Origin: Planctomycetota bacterium
GTDB lineage: Bacteria; Planctomycetota; UBA1135; UBA2386
DNA: 64,000 bases
Direction: 5' to 3'
Assembly: GCA_016235155.1 (NCBI GenBank)
Contig: JACRLW010000004.1
Coordinates: forward strand, 19,361-83,360
This document shows, piece after piece, positions 1 to 9,025 of the stretch. How positions within the stretch are numbered: position 1 is the first letter of the stretch; every line of letters begins with the position of its first letter. The notes under the pieces are model-generated. The model did not search any database. It was not told the origin of the DNA and was given only the letters and a program-made list of their open reading frames with translations. The position numbers and the translations under genes were made by a program.

Positions 1-33
1 TGCGCTTCCGCGCCGGACCGGACGGTCGTTCAT
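1..33 (-). CDS. Start of a gene truncated by the window edge
   Basis: Only the first eleven codons are inside the window, reading MNDRPVRRGSA on the minus strand. The ATG at 33-31 overlaps the TGA of the upstream kinase-like gene (32-30) in an ATGA arrangement, the same coupling used by the genes upstream. It is therefore probably the next member of the glycan operon. Nothing can be said about its product. Confidence 0.5.
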   Translation of the reverse strand, partial: MNDRPVRRGSA

Positions 34-1187
34 GGTTCGTTCCCCCCCGCGAGTTGCTCCGCGAGTCGCACGATCTCTTTGGCGCGCGCGCGCCAGTCGG
101 ACCTCGCACGCGCGAACGGTGCGTGTGCGGACTGCAGCGCCGCGTTCGCCGCGCACCAATGCAGATCGCGGCGATCGAGCTCCTTGCCGTAGCCGCCGAG
201 CAGCGCGTCGCGCGCGCGCGCAGCCGAGCCGGGATCCTGCGACCAGATGTCGATCCAGAGCGAGGCGACGTCGCGCTCGGGTAGTCCGCGCGCCGCGTGG
301 CCGAAGCCGCGCAGCGCGATCTCCTCGCCGTCGACCAGGATCTCGTCGCAGGCGAGCCGCCCGTGGATCGTCGACGTGCCCGCGTTCTTCGGCAGGGTCC
401 CGCTGAGTTCCGCCGCGACGAGGAACGCGCGTGCGCCGAGTTCCTCGTCGAGGAAGGCGAGCTCGCGGCACGCGCGCAGCGTCGCGTCGAGTTCGTCGAT
501 CGGGCCGCGCCGCGGCAGTCCCCCACCGCCACCCGCGGCGTGCAGCGCCGCGAGCGCTTTGCCGACGGCGCGCGCCGCGCGCGGTTCGCCCGCGAACGGC
601 CGGCCGGCGAGCGGCGTCTCGCGGACGACGCGGTCGCCGGCGGCACCGTCGATGCGCGGGCAACGCAATCCCGCGCCTTGCGCGATCGCCGTCGCGGTGA
701 GCGCGACCTCGCCGAGCGGCGCGGCGCGCACGTGCACGAAGGCGTCGCCCGCGCGCAGCACCGCATTGTGCTCGGGCCGGTAACGGACGAGTTCGGCCCG
801 CGCGCGACGCAGCGTGCGCCCGAGTTCGCGCAGGACGCGGTCGAGCGGGAACGCGAGCGCGAGCGCGTCGCCGCCGGCGAGCACTAGGACGCCGCCGGCC
901 GGGACCCGCGGCGCGAGCCGTCGCGCTTCACGCGCGATGCGCCAGCGCGGCGCGAGGCGCAGCGTGAGATAGCCGGGCCGGAGACCGCCGTCCTCGTGCA
1001 CCGTGAGCCGCCAACCGACCACGGCTTCGTCGGGACTGCTGCACCGCACGCAGTCGAGCGAGAGCGACTCGACGCTCGAACCCGGCGCGAGCAGGGCGGG
1101 CGCCGCGACCTCGCGGACGAATCCGGCGTCGAGCGCGGCGGGGAGTCCCGGCAGCGCGCATCCCCCCGGCGCGGGGAAGCCGCTCAT
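30..1187 (-). CDS. APH-fold kinase-like protein with degenerate catalytic motifs
   Basis: 385 aa. The C-terminal half has the layout of the aminoglycoside phosphotransferase/choline kinase fold, but the Brenner motif HGDxxxxN reads HGRLACDE (H275 onward), and the later metal-binding Asp region reads LRGFGHAARG. Catalytic Asp, Asn and metal-ligand Asp all appear replaced, so it is probably a pseudokinase or a binding or scaffold protein. The ATG at 1187 is chosen because it forms an ATGA overlap with the glycosyltransferase ending at 1184. The open frame extends further upstream, but only antisense to that gene as low-complexity Arg-rich sequence. Its context suggests a role in surface-glycan assembly; substrate unknown. 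Confidence 0.7.
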   Translation of the reverse strand: MSGFPAPGGCALPGLPAALDAGFVREVAAPALLAPGSSVESLSLDCVRCSSPDEAVVGWRLTVHEDGGLRPGYLTLRLAPRWRIAREARRLAPRVPAGGVLVLAGGDALALAFPLDRVLRELGRTLRRARAELVRYRPEHNAVLRAGDAFVHVRAAPLGEVALTATAIAQGAGLRCPRIDGAAGDRVVRETPLAGRPFAGEPRAARAVGKALAALHAAGGGGGLPRRGPIDELDATLRACRELAFLDEELGARAFLVAAELSGTLPKNAGTSTIHGRLACDEILVDGEEIALRGFGHAARGLPERDVASLWIDIWSQDPGSAARARDALLGGYGKELDRRDLHWCAANAALQSAHAPFARARSDWRARAKEIVRLAEQLAGGNEP

Positions 1188-2359
1188 CCAGCGCTCGTTC
1201 CCCGCAGCGCGCGGACCGGCGGACCGAGGCGTTCGAGCACGACGGCCGCGCGCTCCGACCAACCGAGCGAACGCCGGAAGGCGGAGTCCTCGAGTTCGGG
1301 CCCGGTCGCGGCGAGCGCGGCGAGCTGCTCGTCGAGCGCGCGTGCGAACCCGCCGGCGTCGTCCGGTGCGTGCAGCACGACTCCCGGCGCGTCGCCGATC
1401 GCCTCGCACACGGCGGGCACCCGCGACGCGAGCAGGCGCCGCCGCGAAGCGATCGCCTCGACGACCTTCAGCGGCGAGAAGTAGCCGGGGGCGTCGTCAC
1501 CGTACGGCGCGACCACGACGTCGGCCGCGCGGTGGATCGCGGGCACGTCTTCGTGCGCGACGGCGCCCTGCACGACCACGTCGTCGGGAAAGCGCGCGGC
1601 GAGCGCCGCAACGACCTCGCGCTCCGGCCCGTCGCCGACGATCCACAGACCGAGCGGGCGCGAGCGCCGCGCGGCCGCGAAGGCTTCGCACAGGAATCGC
1701 AGCCCGTGCCAGGGCTTGAGCGAACCGACGAACAGCAGGACCGGCTTGTCGCGCAACGCCGCCGGACGCCGGGCGACCGGAGCCGTGTCGAAGGCGGCGA
1801 GCCGCACCCCGTTGCCGAGCACGGCGAGCTTGCCGTCGTCCACGCCGTCCTGCGCGAGGGCGCGCGCGAGCGCGTGCGAGACGCAGAACACGACCGTCGC
1901 GGCGTCGAGCACTTCGCGCGCGAGCGCACGCGCGGCGCGCGGCAGCCCGAGTCCGCGGTAGCGCTCCGCTTCCTCCCACAACGGCGCGTTCACCTCGACC
2001 GCGAAGGGCAGCTTCCGCGGCGCGGCATACGCGAGGCCCGCGACGCCGAACAACGACAGCCGTTCGTAGACGGCGTCGTGCGGCCCTGCCGCGAGCAGCG
2101 CGTCGAGTTGCGCCGACGACGACGCGAGAGCGCGCAGCTCCCGCTCGACGCCCTCGCCCGAACTCGTCCCCGCGATGCGCACGCCGGGCAGACGGCGCTG
2201 CGCGTCGCGTCCGCCGCGCGCCATCACCGGAGTGAGCTCCGCGCCGCGGTCGCGCAGCGCGCGCGCGAGTTCGCGGAAGTGCACCGACGCACCCTTGTGC
2301 CCGTCGGCCTGGATGCCGGGGTCGCTGCACAGATAGGCGAGACGGCGCGGCGGGATCAC
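1184..2359 (-). CDS. Glycosyltransferase family 4 (group 1)
   Basis: 391 aa, probably cytoplasmic or membrane-associated, transferring a sugar from a nucleotide donor to a growing surface glycan. The GT-B C-terminal half is clear: GNGV (183-186), VGSLKPWHG (212-220), VGDGP (242-246) and the donor-phosphate region SPLKVVEA (295-302) with its conserved Glu. The N-terminal acceptor domain starts with LAYLCSDPG and an ADGHKG loop. The start is the GTG at 2359, which overlaps the preceding TGA (2358-2356) as GTGA, indicating translational coupling. Upstream codons in this frame lie antisense or out of frame to the previous gene. Acceptor and donor cannot be told from sequence. Confidence 0.88.
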   Translation of the reverse strand: MIPPRRLAYLCSDPGIQADGHKGASVHFRELARALRDRGAELTPVMARGGRDAQRRLPGVRIAGTSSGEGVERELRALASSSAQLDALLAAGPHDAVYERLSLFGVAGLAYAAPRKLPFAVEVNAPLWEEAERYRGLGLPRAARALAREVLDAATVVFCVSHALARALAQDGVDDGKLAVLGNGVRLAAFDTAPVARRPAALRDKPVLLFVGSLKPWHGLRFLCEAFAAARRSRPLGLWIVGDGPEREVVAALAARFPDDVVVQGAVAHEDVPAIHRAADVVVAPYGDDAPGYFSPLKVVEAIASRRRLLASRVPAVCEAIGDAPGVVLHAPDDAGGFARALDEQLAALAATGPELEDSAFRRSLGWSERAAVVLERLGPPVRALRGTSAG

Positions 2360-3582
2360 GGCGTCGCCTCGGCGAGTGACGTGCTGCGCAGATAGAGGCC
2401 GTTCAGCGTCGCGCTGTTGCGGCGCAGGTCGAAGAGCCGCTCGGCGCGCGCGCGCCCCGCCTGAACGAGCGACGCACGGCGCGCGGGATCGGCGAGCAGT
2501 TCGCGGATCGCGGCGGCGAGCGCGTGCGGATCGCGCGGCGGCACGAGTACGCCGGCCTCGCTGCCGCCGGTGATCTCGTCGATGCCGACGATCGGCGTCG
2601 TGACCACCGGCACGCCGCAACCGAGCGCTTCGAGGAGCACGGTCGGCAGCGCGTCGCGGTTGCCGTCGGCGCCGATCACGCAGGGCTGGGCGAGGAGCGT
2701 CGCGCGCGCGAGCAGGCCGCGCGTCGCGTCGTGCGTGAGCGCTCCGGTGAACTCGACGCCCGCGTCGATCTCCGCCGCGAGCGACTGCAACGCGGCGCGT
2801 TCCTCGCCGTCGCCGACGATCGCGCAGGCGAGCGTGACGCCCTGGCGACGCAGCGCCGCGACGGCGCGGATCAGGTCGTCGAAGCCCTTCTTCTCCACGA
2901 GCCGGCCGATGCCGAGGACGAGCGGCGTCGCGTCGGGCCGGCGGATCGACGGCGAGAACGTCGCGAGGTCGATGCCGTTGTAGAGCCGCACGACCTTCTC
3001 GGCGGAGTCGGGCGCCAGGGTCGTCGCGATGTGTTCGCGGTTCGCGTCGCAGACCGTGACGACGAACTCGGCGCCGCGCGCGAGCCGCGCGAAGCGATCG
3101 GCGTCGACGCCGTCCTGATAGATGTCCTTCGCGTGCGCGGTGAAGCTGTACGGCACACGTGCGACCGTGCTCGCGACGCGCGCCACGTCGGCGGCGATCG
3201 TCGCGAAGTGCGCGTGCAGATGTCCGACTCCGAGTGCCCGCGCGCGCGCGGCGACGTCGAGCCCGGCTTCGAGCACCGACCACACGTCGCGGCGCCGCGC
3301 GGCGAGCAGGGCCTCGAACTCGGACCACAGTCCCTCGCGCGACGCGCGCACGAGGTCCAGCCGATCGGCCAGCGCTTCGATCGATTCGTGGCTCTTGCGC
3401 TGCGGCAGGTAGACCACCGGCCCCGCGAGCTCGGCAAGGCGCGCGTGGAAGCGGCCGTCGTCGGGCCGGTGGATCGAGAACACCGTGACGCGCGCGCCGA
3501 GGCGCTGCTGCCCGAGGATCTCGTCGAGGATGAAGGTCTCCGACAGGCGCGGGAACTTCTTGAGGACGTAGCCGACGTGCAT
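2356..3582 (-). CDS. Glycosyltransferase family 4, WcaL/colanic-acid type
   Basis: 408 aa. The N-terminal signature FPRLSETFI (10-18) and HLHAHFA (121-127) are typical of the WcaL/AmsK-like group of exopolysaccharide glycosyltransferases. The C-terminal GT-B domain has YNGID (201-205), GRLVEKKG (226-233), VGDGEER and LLEALGCGVPVV (316-327), where the Glu contacts the nucleotide sugar. The ATG at 3582 begins the conserved N-terminal strand directly. It lies 35 bp after the family 28-like transferase and is coupled by overlap to the next transferase, so three transferases are made in series. Likely function: sequential sugar addition in exopolysaccharide or lipid-linked glycan synthesis. Confidence 0.9.
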   Translation of the reverse strand: MHVGYVLKKFPRLSETFILDEILGQQRLGARVTVFSIHRPDDGRFHARLAELAGPVVYLPQRKSHESIEALADRLDLVRASREGLWSEFEALLAARRRDVWSVLEAGLDVAARARALGVGHLHAHFATIAADVARVASTVARVPYSFTAHAKDIYQDGVDADRFARLARGAEFVVTVCDANREHIATTLAPDSAEKVVRLYNGIDLATFSPSIRRPDATPLVLGIGRLVEKKGFDDLIRAVAALRRQGVTLACAIVGDGEERAALQSLAAEIDAGVEFTGALTHDATRGLLARATLLAQPCVIGADGNRDALPTVLLEALGCGVPVVTTPIVGIDEITGGSEAGVLVPPRDPHALAAAIRELLADPARRASLVQAGRARAERLFDLRRNSATLNGLYLRSTSLAEATP

Positions 3583-3617
3583 GGCAGGTGGGGAGTCGCG
3601 GTGGGGATCGGTTGCGC

Positions 3618-4844
3618 TCACGGCGCCGCGGCGATGCGGAACGACGCGTGTCGCGCGGAGTCGACGCCGTCGAGCAGGCGCTCGGCCGCGCGCTCGGCGC
3701 CGTCGAAGGAGAGACCGCTCGCCGCGACGTCGGGCGTGCCCCGCGCGAGCGCCTCGCGCAGGTGCTGAGCGAACGATTCGGGATCGACGAGGTCCTCGTC
3801 GCGCAGCATCGCGAGCAGGCCGAGCGCGGCGAGGCGACGGCATCGCTCGAGTTGTTCGAGGCGCGGCTGCGAGCGCGGCCACACCAGCAGTCGGCGGCCG
3901 CGCGAGATCGCTTCGTAGACCGAGTTGTAGCCGCCCATCCCGACCACCAGGTCGGCGCGGTCGAGCAGCTTGTTCATCTCGCGCGTGGCGACGAGCACCT
4001 CGATGCGCGCGTCGTTCAGCGCCGCGAGCTTCAAGGCGCCGAGGTCGTCGGCAGCCATCAGCGGACCGGCGACGATCGTCGCGCGCAGGTCCGCGGTGCG
4101 CAGCGGACCGCGCAGCGCCGCGATGAGTCCGCGCAGCACCGAGTACCCGTCGGCGCCGCCGCCCGCCGTCGCGAGGATCTGCGGCGTCGCGCTCTCGCGG
4201 CGCGGCGCGGGCGCGGGCACGGCGTCGCGCTGGCACGCGATGCCGACGTAGCTGATCTTCGCGCGCAGATCGGCCGGCAGGTCGTAGGCGTCGCCGACGT
4301 CGAGCACGCGCGGATCGCCGTAGACGAGCAGTTCGTCGTAGGCGTTGCGCAGCACGTCGTGGGTCCGCTGTGACGCCATCTGCGCGCGCACGCGGTGCGG
4401 CGCGTCGAGGACGTCGCGCATGCCGAGCACGACGCGCGTGCGGATCGCCTCGTGCCGCAGCTTGCGCAGCACGGGCACGAGTTCGCCGCCGGCGCCGTGC
4501 GCCGCGTGGTCGACCAGCACGAGGTCGGGGCGGAACGCGCGGATCGACGCGAGGATCAGGTCCGAGCGGAGGCGCACGACCTCGTAGAACGGGACCGGCA
4601 GCGTGCGCGACTGGTACTCGCCGTCGGCATCCTTGGTGATGCACGGCAGCTTCACGACGTCGCAGCGCGGCGGCATGTCGAAGAGGTCAGGCATCGGCGA
4701 GCCGGTCACGCAGAGTGCATGCACGCGCCCATCGCGACGGACCATCGCGGAGACGACGGACATCGAGCGGCGCAGGTGACCGAGGCCGAACGAGTCGTGG
4801 CTGTAGGCCAAGACCCTCAGCGGAGTGCGGCGGGAGGGGTTCAC
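3618..4844 (-). CDS. GT28/MurG-like predicted glycosyltransferase
   Basis: 408 aa, close to the size of the predicted glycosyltransferase group COG4671. The N-terminal motif SFGLGHLRRS (residues 18-27) is the glycine-rich GT-B acceptor loop of this group. The C-terminal half has AGGGADGY (227-234), typical of the linker strand, and MGGYNSVYE (303-311), which corresponds to the GG(Y/H)NS donor-binding loop with its catalytic-site Glu. The start is GTG at 4844; conserved sequence begins at about residue 10, so a slightly later start is possible. It follows the exported repeat protein by 20 bp, in a stretch with repeated tcactgg units. Substrate unknown. Confidence 0.85.
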   Translation of the reverse strand: MNPSRRTPLRVLAYSHDSFGLGHLRRSMSVVSAMVRRDGRVHALCVTGSPMPDLFDMPPRCDVVKLPCITKDADGEYQSRTLPVPFYEVVRLRSDLILASIRAFRPDLVLVDHAAHGAGGELVPVLRKLRHEAIRTRVVLGMRDVLDAPHRVRAQMASQRTHDVLRNAYDELLVYGDPRVLDVGDAYDLPADLRAKISYVGIACQRDAVPAPAPRRESATPQILATAGGGADGYSVLRGLIAALRGPLRTADLRATIVAGPLMAADDLGALKLAALNDARIEVLVATREMNKLLDRADLVVGMGGYNSVYEAISRGRRLLVWPRSQPRLEQLERCRRLAALGLLAMLRDEDLVDPESFAQHLREALARGTPDVAASGLSFDGAERAAERLLDGVDSARHASFRIAAAP

Positions 4845-4864
4845 TGGTTCACCGGATCACTGGA

Positions 4865-6604
4865 TCACTGGATGACGAAGCGGGTGCTGTCGTGGTCCTG
4901 CTCTTCGCCCATGACTGAATCGTCGAAGCGGAGCTCGAAGCGGGCCTGCCGGCCGAGCAGCGCGGGCGGGATCGCGGGACACGCGAGGAGGAGGAAGGCG
5001 GCGCCGCCGGCTCCCGGGGGCAGCGTGAACACCGTCGGCTGCAGGAGCAGGGTCTCCGTGCCGTCCGGCGCGACGAACGCGATGCTCGCGGCGGTCGTCT
5101 GCGGGACGAGCGTCGGATTCATGAACGCGAGCACGAGCGGCAGCGGTCCGCCCTGCGGCACGGTCGGAACGCCGAACGTGTCGAGGTACGCGAGCATCGG
5201 CACGAGTTGGAGCTGGCGATCGAGCGTCGTCGGTCCGGCGATCGCCACGCCGCGCTCGACGAGCACGCGCGAGAGGCTGAGCTTGCGCGGGGTGAAGCGG
5301 AGGTCCCAGGTGCCGGCGGGGACGATCACGCGGTAGCGACCGAGCGCGTCGGTGTCGTCGCGCTCGGTGACGAACTCCTCGCCGCTCTGCGGATCGACGA
5401 CGTCGACGTCGATCAGGCTCTCGGGCGCCGCGTTCCAGCCGAGGATCGTGCCGGTCAGCGCGACACCCGGAAGGAGCGTCGTCGCTGGGAGCGTGGTGTT
5501 CGTCGCCAGCGAGATCACTCCGCTGCGCACGCCCACGAGTCCCGACGCGAAGCTCGGACCGATCGTGACGCGGTAGCTGCCCGCGGGCACGACCACGCTG
5601 AAGCGACCGGTCGCGTCGGTGTCGTCGTGCGGCGTGTAGACGGGTTGCCCGCCCGGCGCGTGTTCGACGTCGATGTCGGCGCCGGCGACGGGGACGCCGC
5701 CCGGACCGGTGACGAGGCCCGTCAGCACGAGCCCGGCGCGGAGCGTCGTCGTCCCCAGCACCGCGCCCGGCGCGATGCTCACGTTGAAGCGCTCGAGCCC
5801 GAGCAACGGCGCCGCGAGCGGCGGGTCGTAGCTGAGGTGGAACAGGCCGTTCGGCAGGACCAGCGTGTAGATGCCGAAGACGTCGGTGTCGTCGTTGGGC
5901 GTGAGCACCGTCTCACCCGTCGTCGCGGACTCGACGTCGAGGTCGACGCCCGCGATCGGCAGCGAGGTGCGACCGTCGAGCACCATGCCGGTGACCAGCA
6001 CGCCGCTCTCGAGGGTCTGCGTGCCGAGGTTCGTCGCGCCGCTCACGACGACGCCGTCGATCGCGCGCGGCACGAGCAGCGTCGCGCGCCCCGGGCGGAG
6101 TTGGACCTCGTAGGTCCCCGCCGGCACGACGACGCTGAAGTCGCCGAGCAGGTTCGAGTTGTCGCTCGGCGTGAAGAGCGTCGTCCCGGTCGCCGTGTCG
6201 ATCGTCTGCGTGTCGACGTTCGGAACCGGCGCGCCGAGCGCGTCGACCACGTGACCTTGGAGCAGGTGGCCGGTCTGCAGCGCGATCACGCCCGCGTTCG
6301 AGGTACCCAGGACCGCGACGTCGAGGAGCTGGCGCGGTGCGAGGCCGGCGCCCGAGGGCGGCAGGAACGCGATGTCGTAGGTCCCGGCCGGAACGACGAC
6401 CGCGAAGTAGCCGTTCGCGCCGCTGATCGGATTGAGCGGGTTCGCGCCGTTGCTGAACGACAAGGTCACGCCGGCGACGCCGAGCCCGGCGGCGTTGGTG
6501 ACCTGGCCGATCAGGGTGTCGGCGCTTGCCGGCGCCGCGAGCGCGGCGAGCAGTGCTGCCGAGCGAAGGGCGGCAGAGGGAAGGAGGAGTCGACGGTCGA
6601 TCAT
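4865..6604 (-). CDS. Exported protein with five carboxypeptidase-regulatory-like repeats
   Basis: 579 aa with a signal peptide (cleavage near ASA-D, residues 26-29). Five beta-sandwich repeats of about 85 residues follow (about 30-112, 113-200, 201-291, 292-380, 381-466). Each carries a VxxAxGxPVxxxxV strand, a DDTDxxGxY-type turn and a VVVPAGTY-like strand, as in CarboxypepD_reg/DUF4198-like domains. The last ~110 residues form a different domain without repeats. These proteins are usually extracellular adhesive or structural modules. The ATG at 6604 overlaps the previous TGA, so it is co-translated with the beta-helix lipoprotein, an oddity inside a glycan operon. Confidence 0.8.
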   Translation of the reverse strand: MIDRRLLLPSAALRSAALLAALAAPASADTLIGQVTNAAGLGVAGVTLSFSNGANPLNPISGANGYFAVVVPAGTYDIAFLPPSGAGLAPRQLLDVAVLGTSNAGVIALQTGHLLQGHVVDALGAPVPNVDTQTIDTATGTTLFTPSDNSNLLGDFSVVVPAGTYEVQLRPGRATLLVPRAIDGVVVSGATNLGTQTLESGVLVTGMVLDGRTSLPIAGVDLDVESATTGETVLTPNDDTDVFGIYTLVLPNGLFHLSYDPPLAAPLLGLERFNVSIAPGAVLGTTTLRAGLVLTGLVTGPGGVPVAGADIDVEHAPGGQPVYTPHDDTDATGRFSVVVPAGSYRVTIGPSFASGLVGVRSGVISLATNTTLPATTLLPGVALTGTILGWNAAPESLIDVDVVDPQSGEEFVTERDDTDALGRYRVIVPAGTWDLRFTPRKLSLSRVLVERGVAIAGPTTLDRQLQLVPMLAYLDTFGVPTVPQGGPLPLVLAFMNPTLVPQTTAASIAFVAPDGTETLLLQPTVFTLPPGAGGAAFLLLACPAIPPALLGRQARFELRFDDSVMGEEQDHDSTRFVIQ

Positions 6605-8928
6605 CGGAGGGTCACGAAGAGGACGATTGGGGTCTTGAAGGGAGTCGCGTCGGCGCCGCGCAGTCCGGCGTGGAGCTCGACGCGGAAGGGTTCGGGCCAG
6701 ACGCCGCCCGGCGGCGTGATGCGGAGTCGATCGCCGTCGATCGCGCGCGTCGCAGCGAGTTCGCTGCCCGATGCGCCGATCACGCGCACGCGCGCAGCGG
6801 TCACCGTCGACGCGTCGAGCGGCGCGGAGAACGCGACGTCGAGCGCGGCGTCGCGCGCGAGTCCGAGCACCGGTGAGGGCGTCACGTCGAGCACGCGCAG
6901 CAGGCTCTGTGCGACGAGATCGGGAAAGCCGGGCGTGCCGGCGCCCGGCGCGCCGAAGGGGCCGGGATCGACGCTCTGCCCCGACGGCGCGAGACCGCGG
7001 CCGAGCACGACCGAGCGGTCCGCGAGCCGGAAGTCCTCGACGACGTGGCGACCCGCGGCGTCGAAGGCGAGCAGCGTCGCCGGCATGCGCGCGGTCGACG
7101 GCGCCGGCTCGACGGTGATCGCGCCGCCCGCGACGCTCGCGACGCGGAGCAACACTCCGTCATCCGCGAGTTCGAGGACGTCGCCGATCAACAAGCCCGG
7201 CGCTGCGCTCGCCGTGAGCGAAGCACCGCTCTGCGCGAGGACCGTCGCGTACGCGCGCGGCGCCCAGGCGAAGACCGCGAGCGCGGGATCGGCGACGTCG
7301 GGCGAACCGAGCAGTTCGCAGCCGGCACTCGGCAGGATCTGCAGGTGCGTGATGGACGACGAGACCGTCGAGGTCAGGAACGTGCTGGCGAAGCCGCCCT
7401 GCGCGTTGCCGAGGACCGCGCAGTGCGACGCGACGATCGGCCGGTTGCCGAGCGCGGCACGCACGCCGGCGCCGGCGTTGCCGAGCGCGACCGAGGCGCA
7501 GACGACCGCGATCCCCGGAGCGGTCTCCGACGTGACTTCGATGCCGTCGCCCCCGTTGCACGCCGCGAGCAGGCGATGGAGGGTCACGGTCGCGCTCGCG
7601 TCGCCGTCGACGTGGAAGCCGTCGCCGCCGTTGCCGCGCGCATAGCACTCGCGCACGACGAAGTCCGCGCTCCAACCTGGCGCGGTCTCGTAGTCGACGT
7701 CGAGGAGGATCCCGGCGAGACCGTTGTTCTCGAAGCGGCAACCGCGCACCTCGACGCGGAACGCGCCGGGCGTCGCGCCGGGAACCAGGGGTGCGGCGAA
7801 GTCGACGTCGACGCCCTCGGTGCCGTTGCCGAAGCAGCGGCTGTTCGTGATCGACAGGTCGATCGTCTGGCCGTCACCGGCAACGAGGTCGTCGAAGTCG
7901 AAGCCCTCCTGCACGTTCGCGTCGAAGACCGAGGCGTCGGCGCGCACATCGAAGGAACCGCTGCCCGACACGCCGTCGCCGCCGTTGTCGGCGAACGCGC
8001 AGCCGGCGATCACGACGTCCGGCGCGCTGGAACTGCCCGCGTTGCGCAGGCGCAGACCGCGCGTGGCGAAGCGCGTGACCGTCACGCTGCGCAGTTCGAC
8101 TGCGGACGCATCGACGTCGATGCCGACCGGGAAGGTGCCCGCGCCGTCGAGAGCGAGACCGTCGAGGACGACGTCCGCGCCGCCGGCGCCGACCGCGAGG
8201 ACCTGGGTCCCGCTGCTGCCGCGGAGGATCGTGCGGCCCGCGCGCGGCTCGCGCTGGTCGAGCCCGAAGTCCGGGTCGAAGCCGCCGCTGACCTGCGTGC
8301 CGGGGAAGACGAGCAGGCCGCCGGCGGCGTACTCGCCGTCGCGCACGAGCACGTTGCCGCCGCCCGCGAGCGCCGCGGCGATCAGCGCCGCCGACAGGTC
8401 GGCGAACGCGGTCGCGGGCGTGCGGCCGTCGGCGACGCGCGGATCGGCGGAGGCATCGACGTGGATCGGCGCGGCGGGACGTGCGCGCAGCACGAGGCCG
8501 CTCGGCGTCCACGGCGACGAAGCCGCGCTCCGCACCGCGAGCCCGACGAAGTGTTCGACGCCGTCCGTCAACCCGCGCACCACGAGCGAGCGGCTGCCTG
8601 CGCCCAAGAGCCGCGGCGTGGCGGAAAAGAGGCTCGCGCGATCCGTGCCGACGAACAGCGCGGCCTCGTAGCCGGAGCCGGGCAGCGCGTAGTCCGCGCG
8701 CAAGGCTCCGCTCGACGCGCCGCAGGCGAGCAGCGCGGGCGTGAAGGGCGGCTGCGTCGCGCGCGGCGGCGGGACCAGCGTGCCGCCGCCGCCACCGCCG
8801 CCACCACCACCACCACCACCGCCGCCGCTGCCCGCGGTGCCGATCCGCCCGCGCGCGCACGCGCAAAGGGACGCGAGTACCAGCAAGGCGCAGAGGGCGA
8901 GGCGTTTGGTCGTCGATGGGGAGACCAC
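6601..8928 (-). CDS. Lipoprotein with right-handed parallel beta-helix
   Basis: 775 aa from a GTG at 8928. The N-terminus has a basic-hydrophobic signal ending in a lipobox-like LASLC/LCAC (candidate lipidated Cys22 or Cys24), then 15 consecutive glycines (residues 35-49). Residues about 90-150 look like a fibronectin-type strand set. About 160-560 is a Pbl-type helix with a DUF1565-like start (IHVDASADPRVADGRTPATA) and repeated coils such as GNGGDGFHVDGDA. A C-terminal Big_5-like domain (DVAFSAPLDASTV) ends the protein. It is probably anchored at the cell surface and may bind or process polysaccharide, but no catalytic residues can be assigned. GTG is chosen because it gives a clean lipoprotein signal. 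Confidence 0.78.
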   Translation of the reverse strand: MVSPSTTKRLALCALLVLASLCACARGRIGTAGSGGGGGGGGGGGGGGGTLVPPPRATQPPFTPALLACGASSGALRADYALPGSGYEAALFVGTDRASLFSATPRLLGAGSRSLVVRGLTDGVEHFVGLAVRSAASSPWTPSGLVLRARPAAPIHVDASADPRVADGRTPATAFADLSAALIAAALAGGGNVLVRDGEYAAGGLLVFPGTQVSGGFDPDFGLDQREPRAGRTILRGSSGTQVLAVGAGGADVVLDGLALDGAGTFPVGIDVDASAVELRSVTVTRFATRGLRLRNAGSSSAPDVVIAGCAFADNGGDGVSGSGSFDVRADASVFDANVQEGFDFDDLVAGDGQTIDLSITNSRCFGNGTEGVDVDFAAPLVPGATPGAFRVEVRGCRFENNGLAGILLDVDYETAPGWSADFVVRECYARGNGGDGFHVDGDASATVTLHRLLAACNGGDGIEVTSETAPGIAVVCASVALGNAGAGVRAALGNRPIVASHCAVLGNAQGGFASTFLTSTVSSSITHLQILPSAGCELLGSPDVADPALAVFAWAPRAYATVLAQSGASLTASAAPGLLIGDVLELADDGVLLRVASVAGGAITVEPAPSTARMPATLLAFDAAGRHVVEDFRLADRSVVLGRGLAPSGQSVDPGPFGAPGAGTPGFPDLVAQSLLRVLDVTPSPVLGLARDAALDVAFSAPLDASTVTAARVRVIGASGSELAATRAIDGDRLRITPPGGVWPEPFRVELHAGLRGADATPFKTPIVLFVTLR
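8782..8826 (-). repeat. Poly-glycine codon tract (15 GGN codons)
   Basis: Fifteen consecutive glycine codons, seen on the plus strand as repeated gcc/acc triplets, sit just after the lipobox of the beta-helix lipoprotein. They give a flexible linker to the membrane anchor. The near-perfect triplet repeat makes the length prone to slippage. Confidence 0.85.
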
Positions 8929-9025
8929 GATGCCGCGTGCAAGGCAACGGCTGTTCCACGCGTGCCGGGCCCCGTTTCGTCCGCGGCGAGCACAAGTTCG
9001 TGCCCGCCTCGCGGACGAACCCGCG

